Source: Bacillota bacterium
GTDB lineage: Bacteria; Bacillota; Clostridia; Acetivibrionales; JANLFN01
Direction of reading: 5' to 3'
Length of the DNA stretch: 37,099 nucleotides
NCBI GenBank assembly: GCA_030705825.1
Contig: JAUZPR010000017.1
Coordinates: 1 to 37,099 of the forward strand
In this document: piece after piece, positions 5,485-15,118 of the stretch
How positions within the stretch are numbered: position 1 is the first letter of the stretch
How the letters are laid out: every line of letters starts with the position of its first letter
The notes under the pieces: model-generated
Told to the model about the DNA's origin: nothing
Databases searched by the model: none
The model's input: the letters and a program-made list of their open reading frames with translations, nothing else
Translations under genes and position numbers: made by a program

Positions 5485-7818
5485 TTAGCACTTGGGTATA
5501 CTCCTTGCAAGCGCCATAACAGCCTGTCCCAGAGATATTCCCCCATCGTTTGTCGGCACCTGGCTGTGGGTATATACCTCAAATTCCCGGTTTTCCAGAA
5601 GCTTAACAGCCTCTTCAAGCAAAGTTATGTTCTGGAACACTCCCCCGCTGAGAGTAACCCTGTTTAAGCCTGTAATACTCCTTATTTTCAAACAGCCCTG
5701 CGCAATAATTTCTGCTGCCGTATTGTGAAATTTCTTTGAAACTATACTTTTATCCTTATTAGCTTTCAGATCTTCTACTATTTCCTTAAATATCTTTTCA
5801 GCACTTATTTCAAACGATCCGCCAAAATCCAATATATCAAAATCGTACTTATCCGTGCATTTGCCATCTGCCTTGTATTCAAGTTCTATGGCAGCCTGGC
5901 CTTCATAATTTATAGACTCCCTTATACCCAACAATGCTGAGACGGCATCAAATAATCTTCCCGCACTCGAGGTACTCGGACTGTTTATATTTTTTTCAAG
6001 CATTTTAATAATAGTATCTATCTTACTTTTTTCAACACTCTTAAACAAATCAAGTTGATCTATTACCAGTACAGGGTTCTCAAAATAATCGCAAATATAA
6101 CTTAGCGCCATTCTCCATGGTTCTTTTATGGCAGCCTCTCCTCCGGGCATTTTTACATATTTCAAATGACCTGCTCTTTTAAAATTGCAAAAGTCCCCAT
6201 AAAAAAATTCTCCGCCCCATATGTTACCGTCTTCTCCGTAACCGGTTCCGTCAAAAGCAATACCTATAACATCACCTGTCAGACCATTTTCAGCCATGCA
6301 GGAGGCAATATGCGCATGGTGGTGCTGTATGGGTACCTTAACGGGAATATCAAGACTTTTGGCAAATTTTGTTGAAAGGTACTCGGGATGCATATCATAT
6401 GCAATAATACTGCAATTGGTATCAAAAATCCTTTTAAAGTGTTCTATTCCTTCAATAAATGAATCAAGTGTTTCGGTATTCTCAAGATCACCTATATGAT
6501 GGCTGAGATAGAACTCATTCCCCTTATTTATGCAAAAAGTATTCTTAAGCTCTCCTCCGCATGCCAAAACTGACGGCACACCGGTTTTTTCTGTATAATT
6601 GTCTACAGTCACAGGTACCGGAACATATCCTCTTGAACGTCTTATTATATACTCCTTGTTTCCGAATACTCTTGCCACCGAATCGTCGGTTCTTATATAG
6701 ATATCCCTGTTGTTTGTAAGAAAATAATCAGCTATTTCGGAGAGATTTTCCAGGGCTTCATCCTCTTTGTAGTATATAGGTTCACTGCTCCTGTTAGCGC
6801 TTGTCATAACAAGCAAATCGGTAAAGCCGGCTACATCATTTTCATTCTTCATGGGCTTGTAATTGAACATAAGAAGATGTACAGGAGTATAAGGAAGCAT
6901 TATCCCGAGACAGGGATTGCCCGGTGCAATCTCATATGGCAGGTTTACATCATCCTGTTTTTTTAATAGAACGATAGGCTTCCTGTAGGATTCCAGCAAT
7001 CTACGCTCTTCCTTATTTATATGACAGTATTTTTGAGCTGTCCCTATGTCCCTTGCCATTAGGGCAAAAGGCTTGTCATCCCTGATTTTTCTTTTTCTAA
7101 GCTCTTTAACTGCAGATGTATTCCATGCGTCACAGGCCAGATGATATCCGCCCAAACCTTTTATGGCTATAATCTTTCCACTGGAAATAAGTTTACGGGT
7201 CAGTGAAATAATATCATTGGTTTCTACTTTTTTACCGCAGCTGTCAAGAAGAGAGAGTTCAGGTCCGCAGTTATGGCAGGAAACCGGTTGTGCGTGATAT
7301 CTTCTGTCTGAAGGCTCTTTGTACTCCTTCGCACATTCAGAACACATAGGGAATTTATTCATAGTTGTGTTTATTCTGTCATAGGGAATATCGCGGACAA
7401 TGGTAAATCTGGGACCGCAGTTGGTACAATTGATAAAAGGGTACTGGTACCGTCTGTCGGCAGCATCGTATAACTCTCTGATGCAGTCTGGGCATATGGA
7501 TACGTCAGGTGAAATGTAAATATCTTTTTTCCTGCCGCTTATACTTTCTTTGATGGTAAAATCGGAATAACCCAGATACTCCATTTCTTGAACAGATATA
7601 TCTTTAATTTTGGATAGAGAAGGCGCTTGGGATTTTAGTCTTTTAACAAATTGGTCCAATATATCCCTGCTGCTCTCGGCTTCTATGATGACGCCCTCAC
7701 CCGTATTGCTGACCCAACCGTTTATTGAAAGGTCCCGGGCCAGATTGTAAACAAACGGTCTGAAGCCTATACCCTGAACTATTCCGGTTATCTTTATAAA
7801 ATACCTTGTTTTAATCAT
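5485..7818 (-). CDS. hypF: Carbamoyltransferase HypF
   Basis: A 777-residue full-length HypF. It converts carbamoyl phosphate and ATP to carbamoyl-adenylate and passes the carbamoyl group to the C-terminal Cys of HypE, the first step of cyanide-ligand synthesis. Domains in order: acylphosphatase (about 1-90, VQGIGFRPFVYNLA), two zinc-finger modules (about 105-190, CPDC..CTNC and CSEC..CHNC), a YrdC-like domain (about 200-385, DKPFALMARD, LVMTSANRSSEP) and a Kae1-like domain (VQHHHAHIASCM is IQHHHAHIASCM here, then FDGTGYGEDGNIWGGE and LSGGVFQN). The ATG overlaps the last 8 nt of ribF, so hypF reads as the downstream gene of the translation-factor operon. No zinc or catalytic motif is lost. 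Confidence 0.97.
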   Translation of the reverse strand: MIKTRYFIKITGIVQGIGFRPFVYNLARDLSINGWVSNTGEGVIIEAESSRDILDQFVKRLKSQAPSLSKIKDISVQEMEYLGYSDFTIKESISGRKKDIYISPDVSICPDCIRELYDAADRRYQYPFINCTNCGPRFTIVRDIPYDRINTTMNKFPMCSECAKEYKEPSDRRYHAQPVSCHNCGPELSLLDSCGKKVETNDIISLTRKLISSGKIIAIKGLGGYHLACDAWNTSAVKELRKRKIRDDKPFALMARDIGTAQKYCHINKEERRLLESYRKPIVLLKKQDDVNLPYEIAPGNPCLGIMLPYTPVHLLMFNYKPMKNENDVAGFTDLLVMTSANRSSEPIYYKEDEALENLSEIADYFLTNNRDIYIRTDDSVARVFGNKEYIIRRSRGYVPVPVTVDNYTEKTGVPSVLACGGELKNTFCINKGNEFYLSHHIGDLENTETLDSFIEGIEHFKRIFDTNCSIIAYDMHPEYLSTKFAKSLDIPVKVPIQHHHAHIASCMAENGLTGDVIGIAFDGTGYGEDGNIWGGEFFYGDFCNFKRAGHLKYVKMPGGEAAIKEPWRMALSYICDYFENPVLVIDQLDLFKSVEKSKIDTIIKMLEKNINSPSTSSAGRLFDAVSALLGIRESINYEGQAAIELEYKADGKCTDKYDFDILDFGGSFEISAEKIFKEIVEDLKANKDKSIVSKKFHNTAAEIIAQGCLKIRSITGLNRVTLSGGVFQNITLLEEAVKLLENREFEVYTHSQVPTNDGGISLGQAVMALARSIPKC

Positions 7819-8755
7819 TTGAACTGAAGTACTCCCTTGCAGCGTTCACATCCATAGATATTTGCTGTATTAATGCTTCCTTGTCCCTGAACTTTTTTTC
7901 TCCTCTTATTTTTGCTATAAAAAAAACTTCTATAATTTTGCCGTATAGATTGCCCTCAAAATCAAGGATATGGGTTTCGACACTTTTATGCTCCAGTCCT
8001 TCAAAAGTTGGATTGAAACCGATATTGGTAACACTATTGTATAATGTCCCGCCTATAAGTGTTTTGGTTATGTATACTCCGTTGCTGGGCAGTATCAGAT
8101 ATTCTTCAGGATGGATATTTGCTGTCGGAAACCCAATTGTGCTTCCTATCCGTCTTCCGCTTTGTACGGTGGCAGTTATTGAATAATGCCTTCCCAGTAA
8201 TTTAAAGACTGTCTCCATATCCGATTTGGCTACGCTTTGCCTTATCAAGGTACTGCTTACTATCTGATCGTCAATTTTTATGGGTGGAATTACAATTACC
8301 TTTATGTTATACCTTTTTCCAAACTCTTTTAATGCATTGACATCTCCCTGCCCCTTATATCCGAATCTGTAATCGAAGCCTGCAACTGCAAGTCTGGCAT
8401 TCAGCCTGTCTGCAAGAATATCCTTCACAAATGCTTCGGGCTTAATTCTTGAAAATTCTTCATCAAATTCATCGAAATAAAGGCAGTCCAATGCTGTCTC
8501 ACCAAGCAGCTCTATTTTTTTATTTACGGTAGTTAGTAAAGGTGTGATTAATTTTTTTCTTAATATGTTTTCAGTATGCTTTTTGAATGTGTATACCGTT
8601 GAGCTTAAGGAATTGAGCTTTGATTCTCTTATTACGGTATTTACAAGAGCCATGTGCCCGACATGCAAGCCGTCAAAATTGCCCAGGCCCACCCCCGTAG
8701 GCATTGGAATTTTTATATTTTCCTTATGATTTATAATTACCTGCATATGCTTCAT
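7811..8755 (-). CDS. ribF: Bifunctional riboflavin kinase/FAD synthetase RibF
   Basis: A 314-residue enzyme that phosphorylates riboflavin to FMN and adenylates FMN to FAD. The N-terminal FMN adenylyltransferase domain has GNFDGLHVGHMAL at residues 25-37 and SSTLIRQSVA near 185; the C-terminal flavokinase domain carries GRRIGSTIGFPTANI and GVYITKT. Start choice is open between ATG at 8755 and the ATG three codons later (8746), which has AGGATGA at a better distance. It begins one base after the truB stop and its last 8 nt overlap hypF. It is the usual last gene of the nusA-infB operon in Firmicutes. Confidence 0.96.
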   Translation of the reverse strand: MKHMQVIINHKENIKIPMPTGVGLGNFDGLHVGHMALVNTVIRESKLNSLSSTVYTFKKHTENILRKKLITPLLTTVNKKIELLGETALDCLYFDEFDEEFSRIKPEAFVKDILADRLNARLAVAGFDYRFGYKGQGDVNALKEFGKRYNIKVIVIPPIKIDDQIVSSTLIRQSVAKSDMETVFKLLGRHYSITATVQSGRRIGSTIGFPTANIHPEEYLILPSNGVYITKTLIGGTLYNSVTNIGFNPTFEGLEHKSVETHILDFEGNLYGKIIEVFFIAKIRGEKKFRDKEALIQQISMDVNAAREYFSSND

Positions 8756-8756
8756 C

Positions 8757-9653
8757 CTATAAAAATAATTTTTTTGACTTCAGCATTGTACCTTCTGAAG
8801 TCATACTTACCGAACCTATTCCCAGAAAACGGTTGTCATTATCAAAAACCGCGGCCTCACCTTCTTGTATATCTTCCCGGTTCAGACTGAAAATAACACC
8901 GTTTATATACTTTTTAGTTTCATTATGGCTTAATTGGATTTTGTTATAATTCCTGAATACCTCTTCAACAGCAACTATTTTACTATCAAGATTGTTTTGG
9001 GCTACAGAAGCTTCAACCTCCTCCAATGTAACAGAAGAAGAAATATCAAACTCTCCCGCTTTCATTCTAAGAAGAAAAGACATGTGCCCGCCGCAGCCCA
9101 GCCTGTCCCCGATATCACTGCATAAAGTCCTTATATAGGTGCCTTTTGAACATGATATATCAAAAACAACCTTTACAGTTGCTTCGGCCCTGCTTATGTC
9201 AAGGACTTTCAATTCATATATATTAACCTCTCTGGCCTGCCGTTCTATAGTAATTCCCTCTCTGGCCAGTTCATAAAGTTTTTTTCCGTTAAACTTAAGA
9301 GCCGAGTACATGGGAGGGGTTTGAAGATATTTACCCCTAAAGCCAAGTATTGTATCACTAATTTCACTTATACTGTTCCTGACTTCGGATTTTCCAGTTA
9401 TCTCACCTGAGGAATCCTGTGTATCGGTGCTGACGCCTAGAACCATTTCAGCTCTGTAAAGCTTATCCTTTTCCATCATGTATTCGATTGCTTTTGTCGC
9501 TTTGCCTGCACAAACAGGTAAAACTCCTGCCGCATCGGGATCAAGAGTTCCTGTATGTCCTATTTTTTTTGTTTTCAATACCCGCCTTAGGTGGGCAATA
9601 ACATCAAAAGAAGTCATGCCTGGGGGTTTAAGTATGTTAATAATACCATCCAT
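8757..9653 (-). CDS. truB: tRNA pseudouridine(55) synthase TruB
   Basis: A 298-residue enzyme that makes pseudouridine 55 in the T-arm of tRNAs. The catalytic Asp is D38 in GHTGTLDPDAAGVLP, and the N-terminal DGIINILKPPGMTS and the SCSKGTYIRTLCSDIG segment are typical. The C-terminal PUA-like tail is present. AAGGTGA sits 9 nt before the ATG. It lies between nrnA and ribF in the standard operon order, with 18 nt to nrnA and one base to ribF. Length and motifs are normal. Confidence 0.97.
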   Translation of the reverse strand: MDGIINILKPPGMTSFDVIAHLRRVLKTKKIGHTGTLDPDAAGVLPVCAGKATKAIEYMMEKDKLYRAEMVLGVSTDTQDSSGEITGKSEVRNSISEISDTILGFRGKYLQTPPMYSALKFNGKKLYELAREGITIERQAREVNIYELKVLDISRAEATVKVVFDISCSKGTYIRTLCSDIGDRLGCGGHMSFLLRMKAGEFDISSSVTLEEVEASVAQNNLDSKIVAVEEVFRNYNKIQLSHNETKKYINGVIFSLNREDIQEGEAAVFDNDNRFLGIGSVSMTSEGTMLKSKKLFL

Positions 9654-9671
9654 TTATTAATTTTCACCTTG

Positions 9672-10637
9672 TTAGACCTTATACAGGACTTCCTTTATAT
9701 CATCAAGAAGCTTGCTTTTTATATCTTCTACCCTGCCTGCCGCAGTAAAGCCTGCAGCCCTTTTATGTCCGCCGCCCGAAAACATTCCGGCAATTACCGA
9801 TACATCAACATAGGCTTTGGATCTCAGGTTTGCCTTTACTTCGCCGTTGTCCCTCTGCCTGAGCATTACTGCAACCTCTACACCCTGAATATTCCTTGCA
9901 ATATTGACTATCCCGTCACAGTCCTCTTCCACAGCCTCGGCTTTTTTCATGTCCTGGTCTGTAAGAGTCAGGCAGGCTACCTTTCCATGCTCAAACAATT
10001 CCAATGATTCTATAGCAAAACCCATAAGCTTGACTTTGCGCAAAGTTGAAGTTTCAAATACCTTCTGGGATATTTCTGAAACATCTATTCCGGTGTTTAT
10101 AAGTTCTGAAATTATCTGATGCGTTAAAGCAGTTGTGTTACTGTATCTGAATCCGCCTGTATCTGTTGCAATTGCTACATAAAGGCATTCGGCCGCAGCT
10201 TTGTCCAAACCTGCACCTAACATTTTTATGATCTGATATATAATTTCACCCACTGCCGAAGATTTAGGGTCTACATAGTTTAGGAACGCAAATTCGGTAT
10301 TTGTTTTGTGGTGATCTATATTTATTGTCTTTTTTGCACTGTTGAACAGGAAATCCCTTTCTCCCAGCCTTCCCATATCACCGCAGTCCAGTGCCACAGC
10401 CACATCATATACAATGTTTTGATCCGTGTATATTTCAGTATTTTCCTTACCTGAAAGGAAGCTGTAGATATAGGGAATTTCTTCACTTAAATATATTTTT
10501 ACTTCCTTATTCAGCTTTTTAAGAGCCATAGCCAAAGCAAGACTTGAGCCCAAGCTGTCGCCATCTATGGATATATGCGGCAGAACAGCTATTTTTTCCG
10601 CACCTTTCAGCGTTGAAACAATATTGTCCAATGTCAT
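9672..10637 (-). CDS. nrnA: DHH-family oligoribonuclease/pAp phosphatase NrnA
   Basis: A 321-residue DHH/DHHA1 phosphoesterase of the NrnA type, which degrades 2-5-mer nanoRNAs and dephosphorylates 3'-phosphoadenosine 5'-phosphate. Metal-binding motifs are visible: HISIDGDSLGSS near the N-terminus, ALDCGDMGR, the signature NIDHHKTN and a later ATDTGGFRY; the DHHA1 domain ends with SGGGHKRAAGF. The ORF track starts at a TTG (10643), but the ATG two codons in (10637) has GAGG 7 nt upstream and is preferred. Placement between rbfA and truB is conserved in Firmicutes. A closely related alternative would be a c-di-AMP/pApA-active DHH enzyme, which the sequence alone does not separate. Confidence 0.9.
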   Translation of the reverse strand: MTLDNIVSTLKGAEKIAVLPHISIDGDSLGSSLALAMALKKLNKEVKIYLSEEIPYIYSFLSGKENTEIYTDQNIVYDVAVALDCGDMGRLGERDFLFNSAKKTINIDHHKTNTEFAFLNYVDPKSSAVGEIIYQIIKMLGAGLDKAAAECLYVAIATDTGGFRYSNTTALTHQIISELINTGIDVSEISQKVFETSTLRKVKLMGFAIESLELFEHGKVACLTLTDQDMKKAEAVEEDCDGIVNIARNIQGVEVAVMLRQRDNGEVKANLRSKAYVDVSVIAGMFSGGGHKRAAGFTAAGRVEDIKSKLLDDIKEVLYKV

Positions 10638-10648
10638 AATCAAGCCTC

Positions 10649-11005
10649 TTATTCTGTTATTTCATCTTTTTTAACCGTGTCATTTATAAGTTTGGTTATA
10701 TAAGCACCCTTTTCAATAGAATTATCAAGCTCAAACTGTATTTCAGGGGTATACCTCATCTGTATCCTGTGGCCTACTTCCCGCCTGATAAATCCGGCAG
10801 CGCTTTTCAAACCGTTGATGGCATTTTTCTTTTCTTCCTCGGTTCCGAATACACTGACAAACACCTTTGCATATCTTAAATCCCTGGTTACGTTAACAGC
10901 AGTCAGGCTTATTATTTTTGGAAGCCTTGGGTCCTTCAATTCATTATTTATTATACTGCTTATTTCCTTTTTCATTTCTTCTGAAATCCTGTCGGTTCTG
11001 TCCAT
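10649..11005 (-). CDS. rbfA: Ribosome-binding factor A
   Basis: A 118-residue KH-fold protein needed for late 30S maturation, acting on the 5' helix of 16S rRNA. It begins MDRTDRISEEMKKEISSII and contains DPRLPKIISLTAVNVTRDL and the closing RHRIQMRYTPEIQFELD-like stretch (GHRIQMRYTPEI) that marks RbfA. GGAGGG is 6 nt ahead of the ATG. It lies between infB and nrnA; the 120-nt gap to infB holds a long hairpin made of 7-nt repeats. Confidence 0.96.
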   Translation of the reverse strand: MDRTDRISEEMKKEISSIINNELKDPRLPKIISLTAVNVTRDLRYAKVFVSVFGTEEEKKNAINGLKSAAGFIRREVGHRIQMRYTPEIQFELDNSIEKGAYITKLINDTVKKDEITE

Positions 11006-11055
11006 AGCTTACCCTCCAAACTTTAATATGTTCTTTGGCAATGTTTATGAAGAAA

Positions 11056-11122
11056 CAGGTAATAGTGGATGCAAACAATATACCTGCATCACCTATTACC
11101 TGACATTTAGACCCTTACATTA
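11056..11122. repeat. Degenerate heptanucleotide array with hairpin between infB and rbfA
   Basis: CAGGTAATAGTGGATGCA (11056-11073) and TGCATCACCTATTACCTG (11085-11102) are near-perfect inverted repeats (two central mismatches, 11-nt loop). The right side continues in 7-nt steps: ATCACCT, ATTACCT, GACATTT, AGACCCT, TACATTA. The array ends 3 nt from the infB stop. It lacks a U-tract, so it should not end transcription by the intrinsic route; it may set differential stability of infB against rbfA and later genes. Confidence 0.6.
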
Positions 11123-11125
11123 AAT

Positions 11126-14100
11126 TTATCTTGCTACTTCCTCCATCGTAAACGCTTCAATGACGTCTGCCTCTTTAATGTCATTGAATCTCTCTATAGA
11201 AAGACCACACTCGAAATTCTGGGCTACTTCCTTTACATCATCCTTGAATCTCTTAAGAGATGCAAGCTTGCCTTCATGTACTACTATTCCGTTTCTTACC
11301 ACACGCACATCTGAAGCTCTTACAATTTTGCCGTCAGTTACATAGCAGCCGGCAATTGTTCCGATTCCGGATACTTTGAAGGTTTGCCTGATTTCTGCAT
11401 GCCCAAGTACAACTTCCTTGAAGGTAGGATCCAGCATTCCCTTCATTGCTGCCTGTATATCTTCTATAGCATTGTAAATAACTCTGTAAAGTCTCATATC
11501 AACACCGGCATTCTTGGCTGCCTCAAGCACATTTGTTCCCGGTCTTACATTAAATCCGATGATAATTGCATTTGAAACCAGAGCCAGTGTGATATCGGAT
11601 TCGGTTATAGCACCTACACCGCCATGAATTATCTTGACTCTTACTTCATCATTGCTAAGCTTTTCAAGTGACTGTTTGACGGCTTCAACCGAACCTTGTA
11701 CATCTGCTTTTACTATGATATTAAGGTCTTTGACCTTACCTTCCTTAATCTGATTAAACAAATCGTCAAGAGTAATTCTGGCAGTAGATTTAAGCTGCTG
11801 TTCCCTCTGTTTAAGCTTACGTTTTTCTGCAAGCTGTTTTGCTATCTTTTCGTCATCTATTGCATAGAATACTTCACCTGCTTCAGGTACTTCAGGAAGT
11901 CCAAGTATTTCAACCGGTGTTGACGGACCTGCTTTTTTGATCTTGTGGCCTTTGTCATCCACCATGGCTCTTATTCTTCCTACAAGTGTTCCTGTTACCA
12001 ATGAATCGGCTACCTTTAAAGTACCTCTTTGAACAAGCATGGTAGCAACAGGACCCCTGTCCTTGTCAAGCTTGGCTTCAATAATTGTACCCTTTGCCTG
12101 CCTGTTTGGATTAACTTTTAATTCCATTATGTCCGCAGTCAAAAGAACCATTTCAAGAAGCTGGTCAATATTCTGCCTCTTTTTGGCTGAAACAGGAACA
12201 CATATAACATCTCCGCCCCATTCTTCAGCAACAAGTCCGTATTCGGTAAGCTCCTGCTTTACTCTGTCCGGATTGGCACCGGGTTTATCTATTTTATTGA
12301 TTGCTACAATAATCGATACGTTTGCTGCCTTTGCATGGTTTATTGCTTCAATGGTCTGAGGCATTACTCCATCATCAGCCGCAACAACAATTATTGCTAT
12401 ATCGGTAACCTGGGCTCCTCTTGCTCTCATGGCTGTGAATGCCTCATGGCCCGGAGTATCGAGGAAGGTTATATTCCTGTTGTTTATTTTTACGGTATAT
12501 GCACCAATATGCTGCGTAATACCGCCGGCTTCACTTTCAATAACGTTTGACTCTCTGATGGCATCCAGAAGAGAGGTCTTACCATGGTCAACGTGCCCCA
12601 TTACAACAACTACAGGCGGCCTTGGCTCTAGAGCTTCCTCATTGTCTTCCGTTTCATCAAAAAGGATATCCTCTTCATTAACTACAACAGCTTTTTCTGT
12701 TTTAACTTTGAACTCTTCAGCAACTAATGTTGCAGTATCAAAGTCAAGTTCCTGATTAAGGGTAGCCATCATGCCCAAGCCCATAAGCTTTTTAATAACT
12801 TCGGTTGAAGTCTTTTTCAGTGCTTCAGCCAAATCTTTGAGTATGATAGTCTCAGGAATAGTAATTGAAGTCAGCACAGCTCTTGGAGGAATATGCTTGA
12901 CTTCCTGAACTCTTCCGTCCTTCCTTGCCCTCTGGTTCTTCTTTTTCTTGACATCAGAATCATCATAAAACTCATTCAATATATAATCTTCAGATAATAT
13001 TTCATTGATACCTTTTTTCTCAACCAATATTTTCTGAGGTTTGAATTTCTTATCCCTGTCTGATCCTTGGCCTTTTGGAACATCCTTTTTTTGTTCCCTC
13101 TTGGAATCCTTGTCTACATCCTTGTTTGCAAACTCCCTTCTAACTTCTGTTTTCTGGGAATTGATAGTTTCCTTCTGTGCTTCGGTCAGATCCAGTTTAG
13201 GCATATCAAGACCTCTTCCGCCCTGGTTCTGTGCAGGCCTTGGCCTGTCTCCGAATCTATTTGACGGTCCGCCCTGCGGTCTACCCTGGCCGCCCTGTGG
13301 TCCACCTTGGGGTCTGTTTTGCCAACTGGGCCTGTTATCGCCAGGTCCACCCTGTGGCCTGCCGTAATTGCCTTGAGGCCTTCCATAAGATCCCTGCTGG
13401 CGGTCCTGTCCTTGTGAAAATCTGTTGTCAGGCCTACCATCCGGTCTTCTCTGAAAACCTCCCTGCTGACGGTTTTCAGGCCCTCTTGGGCCTTGACCCT
13501 GCGGTCTGTCATAATGAGGTCTCTGCTGATAGGGTCTACTATCATTTCTAGGCGCACCCTGCCTGTTGTCATCTCTTCTTTGTGTTTCTGGCCTTTGCCC
13601 TTCATATTCCCTTGATACGGGCCTTCTAAACTGCTGCTCTGAAGGAGGACTCTGTCTGGGTGCTTTATTTATATCTTCACCGGCAGTATTTACTGGCTGA
13701 TTTTTAATTGTGTTTTCTTCCGAAGCAGCAACCTTTGGAGTTTCTTTTTCTATTTTATTCTTTTCTTCCGGTTTTACTGCTGATACTTGTGCTTGCTGCT
13801 GAACAGGCAGTTGTGTTTTAGAATGTGCTGTCTGCTCTGGATTCTGCTGAACTGGTGCCGGCGTCTGATTTACAGCTTTATGCTCTGGTTTTACAGGTGT
13901 AGTAACTTCCTGTCTTGTTTCTTTTTGATGAGTATCTTTAATTGGCGTATCTTTTACCATATCCTTTTTTGTTTCTGGCTTTTGAGCAGCCATTACATCC
14001 CTTCTAAAATCAGTTCTATTATCCCTGGTATAACCCATTCTCAATCCCGAGTTTGCATCAGCTACCCTGAACATATCATTCTTTTGATTGCCTTTGTTTC

Positions 14101-14464
14101 CACTCCTTACATCCTTGCCTATCTCATTTCTATGAACATCCTGTTGTACAGGCTTGCTATCATTCTCATTTTTAGTATCTATAATTATCTCTGTTGTTCT
14201 TATTATTCTTGGTACATTTTTTGTTTCTTTCTTAGGTTCACTCTTAGGAGGTGTTACAGGGACAGCCTTTTTATCCTCAGTATCACTTTTTTTCTCTTGA
14301 TGCTTGATTACTCCTATGTGATCGTAAAGAGCTTTTAATTCATGGTCATCCAGTAAGCTCATGTGGTTCTTGACATGTACGTTTATCTCTTCAAGCTTTT
14401 CCATAAGCCTTTTACTGGTTGTATTAAGCTCTTTCGCCAATTCATAAACTCTATATTTTTCCAA
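11126..14464 (-). CDS. infB: Translation initiation factor IF-2
   Basis: IF-2 places initiator tRNA on the 30S subunit and promotes subunit joining as a GTPase. The product is about 1112 residues, long for the family. An N-terminal IF2_N module ([18 protein letters not shown]) is followed by roughly 450 residues of charged, then Arg/Gly/Gln/Pro-rich disordered sequence (repeats such as RPQGGPQGG), a second IF2_N-like module, the GTPase domain ([26 protein letters not shown]) and domains II-IV. The ORF track begins at a TTG at 14479. I prefer the TTG at 14464 because GGGGGTG sits 6 nt before it and the encoded MEKYRVYEL fits the family start. The start overlaps the L7Ae-family gene by 14 nt. 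Confidence 0.96.
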   Translation of the reverse strand: MEKYRVYELAKELNTTSKRLMEKLEEINVHVKNHMSLLDDHELKALYDHIGVIKHQEKKSDTEDKKAVPVTPPKSEPKKETKNVPRIIRTTEIIIDTKNENDSKPVQQDVHRNEIGKDVRSGNKGNQKNDMFRVADANSGLRMGYTRDNRTDFRRDVMAAQKPETKKDMVKDTPIKDTHQKETRQEVTTPVKPEHKAVNQTPAPVQQNPEQTAHSKTQLPVQQQAQVSAVKPEEKNKIEKETPKVAASEENTIKNQPVNTAGEDINKAPRQSPPSEQQFRRPVSREYEGQRPETQRRDDNRQGAPRNDSRPYQQRPHYDRPQGQGPRGPENRQQGGFQRRPDGRPDNRFSQGQDRQQGSYGRPQGNYGRPQGGPGDNRPSWQNRPQGGPQGGQGRPQGGPSNRFGDRPRPAQNQGGRGLDMPKLDLTEAQKETINSQKTEVRREFANKDVDKDSKREQKKDVPKGQGSDRDKKFKPQKILVEKKGINEILSEDYILNEFYDDSDVKKKKNQRARKDGRVQEVKHIPPRAVLTSITIPETIILKDLAEALKKTSTEVIKKLMGLGMMATLNQELDFDTATLVAEEFKVKTEKAVVVNEEDILFDETEDNEEALEPRPPVVVVMGHVDHGKTSLLDAIRESNVIESEAGGITQHIGAYTVKINNRNITFLDTPGHEAFTAMRARGAQVTDIAIIVVAADDGVMPQTIEAINHAKAANVSIIVAINKIDKPGANPDRVKQELTEYGLVAEEWGGDVICVPVSAKKRQNIDQLLEMVLLTADIMELKVNPNRQAKGTIIEAKLDKDRGPVATMLVQRGTLKVADSLVTGTLVGRIRAMVDDKGHKIKKAGPSTPVEILGLPEVPEAGEVFYAIDDEKIAKQLAEKRKLKQREQQLKSTARITLDDLFNQIKEGKVKDLNIIVKADVQGSVEAVKQSLEKLSNDEVRVKIIHGGVGAITESDITLALVSNAIIIGFNVRPGTNVLEAAKNAGVDMRLYRVIYNAIEDIQAAMKGMLDPTFKEVVLGHAEIRQTFKVSGIGTIAGCYVTDGKIVRASDVRVVRNGIVVHEGKLASLKRFKDDVKEVAQNFECGLSIERFNDIKEADVIEAFTMEEVAR

Positions 14465-14795
14465 TCTGTTCACCCCCAAATTCTAAATGGTCCTTGTCAA
14501 TCATTTCGGCCAACCTATCTGCAAATCCCTTATCAAGTATCGCAGCGACCGATCGTGCATCTTTACCTGTATAGCTTCCGATCAATTCCTTCTTTCCAAA
14601 AATTCTGAATGCTATATTTCTATAACTGCATATGTCTGTAAACTTTTTTTTAGTATTATCCGAAGCATCCTCCGCAATAATCAACAACTTCACTTTTTCT
14701 CTTTTTAAAGCTCTTTCACAGGTGTCATCACCTGATACAAGCCTTCCTGCCTTTACAGCAAGACCCATGAAAGAGTATATCCTATTGGTCATCAT
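14451..14795 (-). CDS. L7Ae/YlxQ-family RNA-binding protein
   Basis: A 114-residue L7Ae/L30e/S12e/Gadd45-fold protein of the YlxQ (RplGA-like) type, probably a K-turn RNA binder. Visible features are [37 protein letters not shown] and a C-terminal extension. ATGATG gives two starts (14795, 14792); GGAGG is better spaced for the second. It overlaps ylxR by 14 nt and infB by about 14 nt, so all three are translationally coupled. It normally sits at this place in nusA operons. Association with the ribosome is known for some homologues, but the function is unsettled. Confidence 0.9.
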   Translation of the reverse strand: MMTNRIYSFMGLAVKAGRLVSGDDTCERALKREKVKLLIIAEDASDNTKKKFTDICSYRNIAFRIFGKKELIGSYTGKDARSVAAILDKGFADRLAEMIDKDHLEFGGEQIGKI

Positions 14796-15057
14796 TTTCC
14801 TCCAGCTGCTGTTTTAATGTATCGTATACCTCATCACTGATCTGCGCCTCAAAAGCCCGTTCCAATCTTTTTCCCTTCTTTGCTTTTTCAAAGCAGGACA
14901 CATTCCTGCAGATATAGGCGCCTCTCCCAGGCTTTTTCCCTGTAAAGTCCACACTGGTTTCATTTTCCTTATTTCTTACAATCCTGATCAGTTCCTTCTT
15001 GGGTTTCATTTCCTGGCATCCAAGGCACATACGCATTGGTACCTTTTTCTGCTTCAT
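14782..15057 (-). CDS. YlxR-family RNA-binding protein (RnpM-like)
   Basis: A 91-residue basic protein with the YlxR signature: MRMCLGCQEMKPKKELIRIVR near the start and KPGRGAYICRN plus a later Cys. B. subtilis YlxR (RnpM) has been reported to bind RNase P RNA; that role is transferred here only by homology. The ORF track starts at GTG 15069, which lies inside the SD; the ATG at 15057 with GGGGTGG 8 nt upstream gives the usual MKQKKVPMR start. It follows nusA and overlaps the L7Ae-family gene. Confidence 0.92.
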   Translation of the reverse strand: MKQKKVPMRMCLGCQEMKPKKELIRIVRNKENETSVDFTGKKPGRGAYICRNVSCFEKAKKGKRLERAFEAQISDEVYDTLKQQLEENDDQ

Positions 15058-15118
15058 TAAAAATACCACCCCGTATCTTTCTAAAAGGCATACATAAACG
15101 GCTGCTGCCTGGACAATA

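Noticed and set aside
5430-5618. 62-codon minus-strand ORF
   Set aside because: Overlaps the 3' end of hypF and the heptamer inverted repeat in another frame.
13186-13605. 139-codon minus-strand ORF inside infB
   Set aside because: Alternative frame of the low-complexity G/Q/R-rich part of infB; the repetitive composition explains its length.
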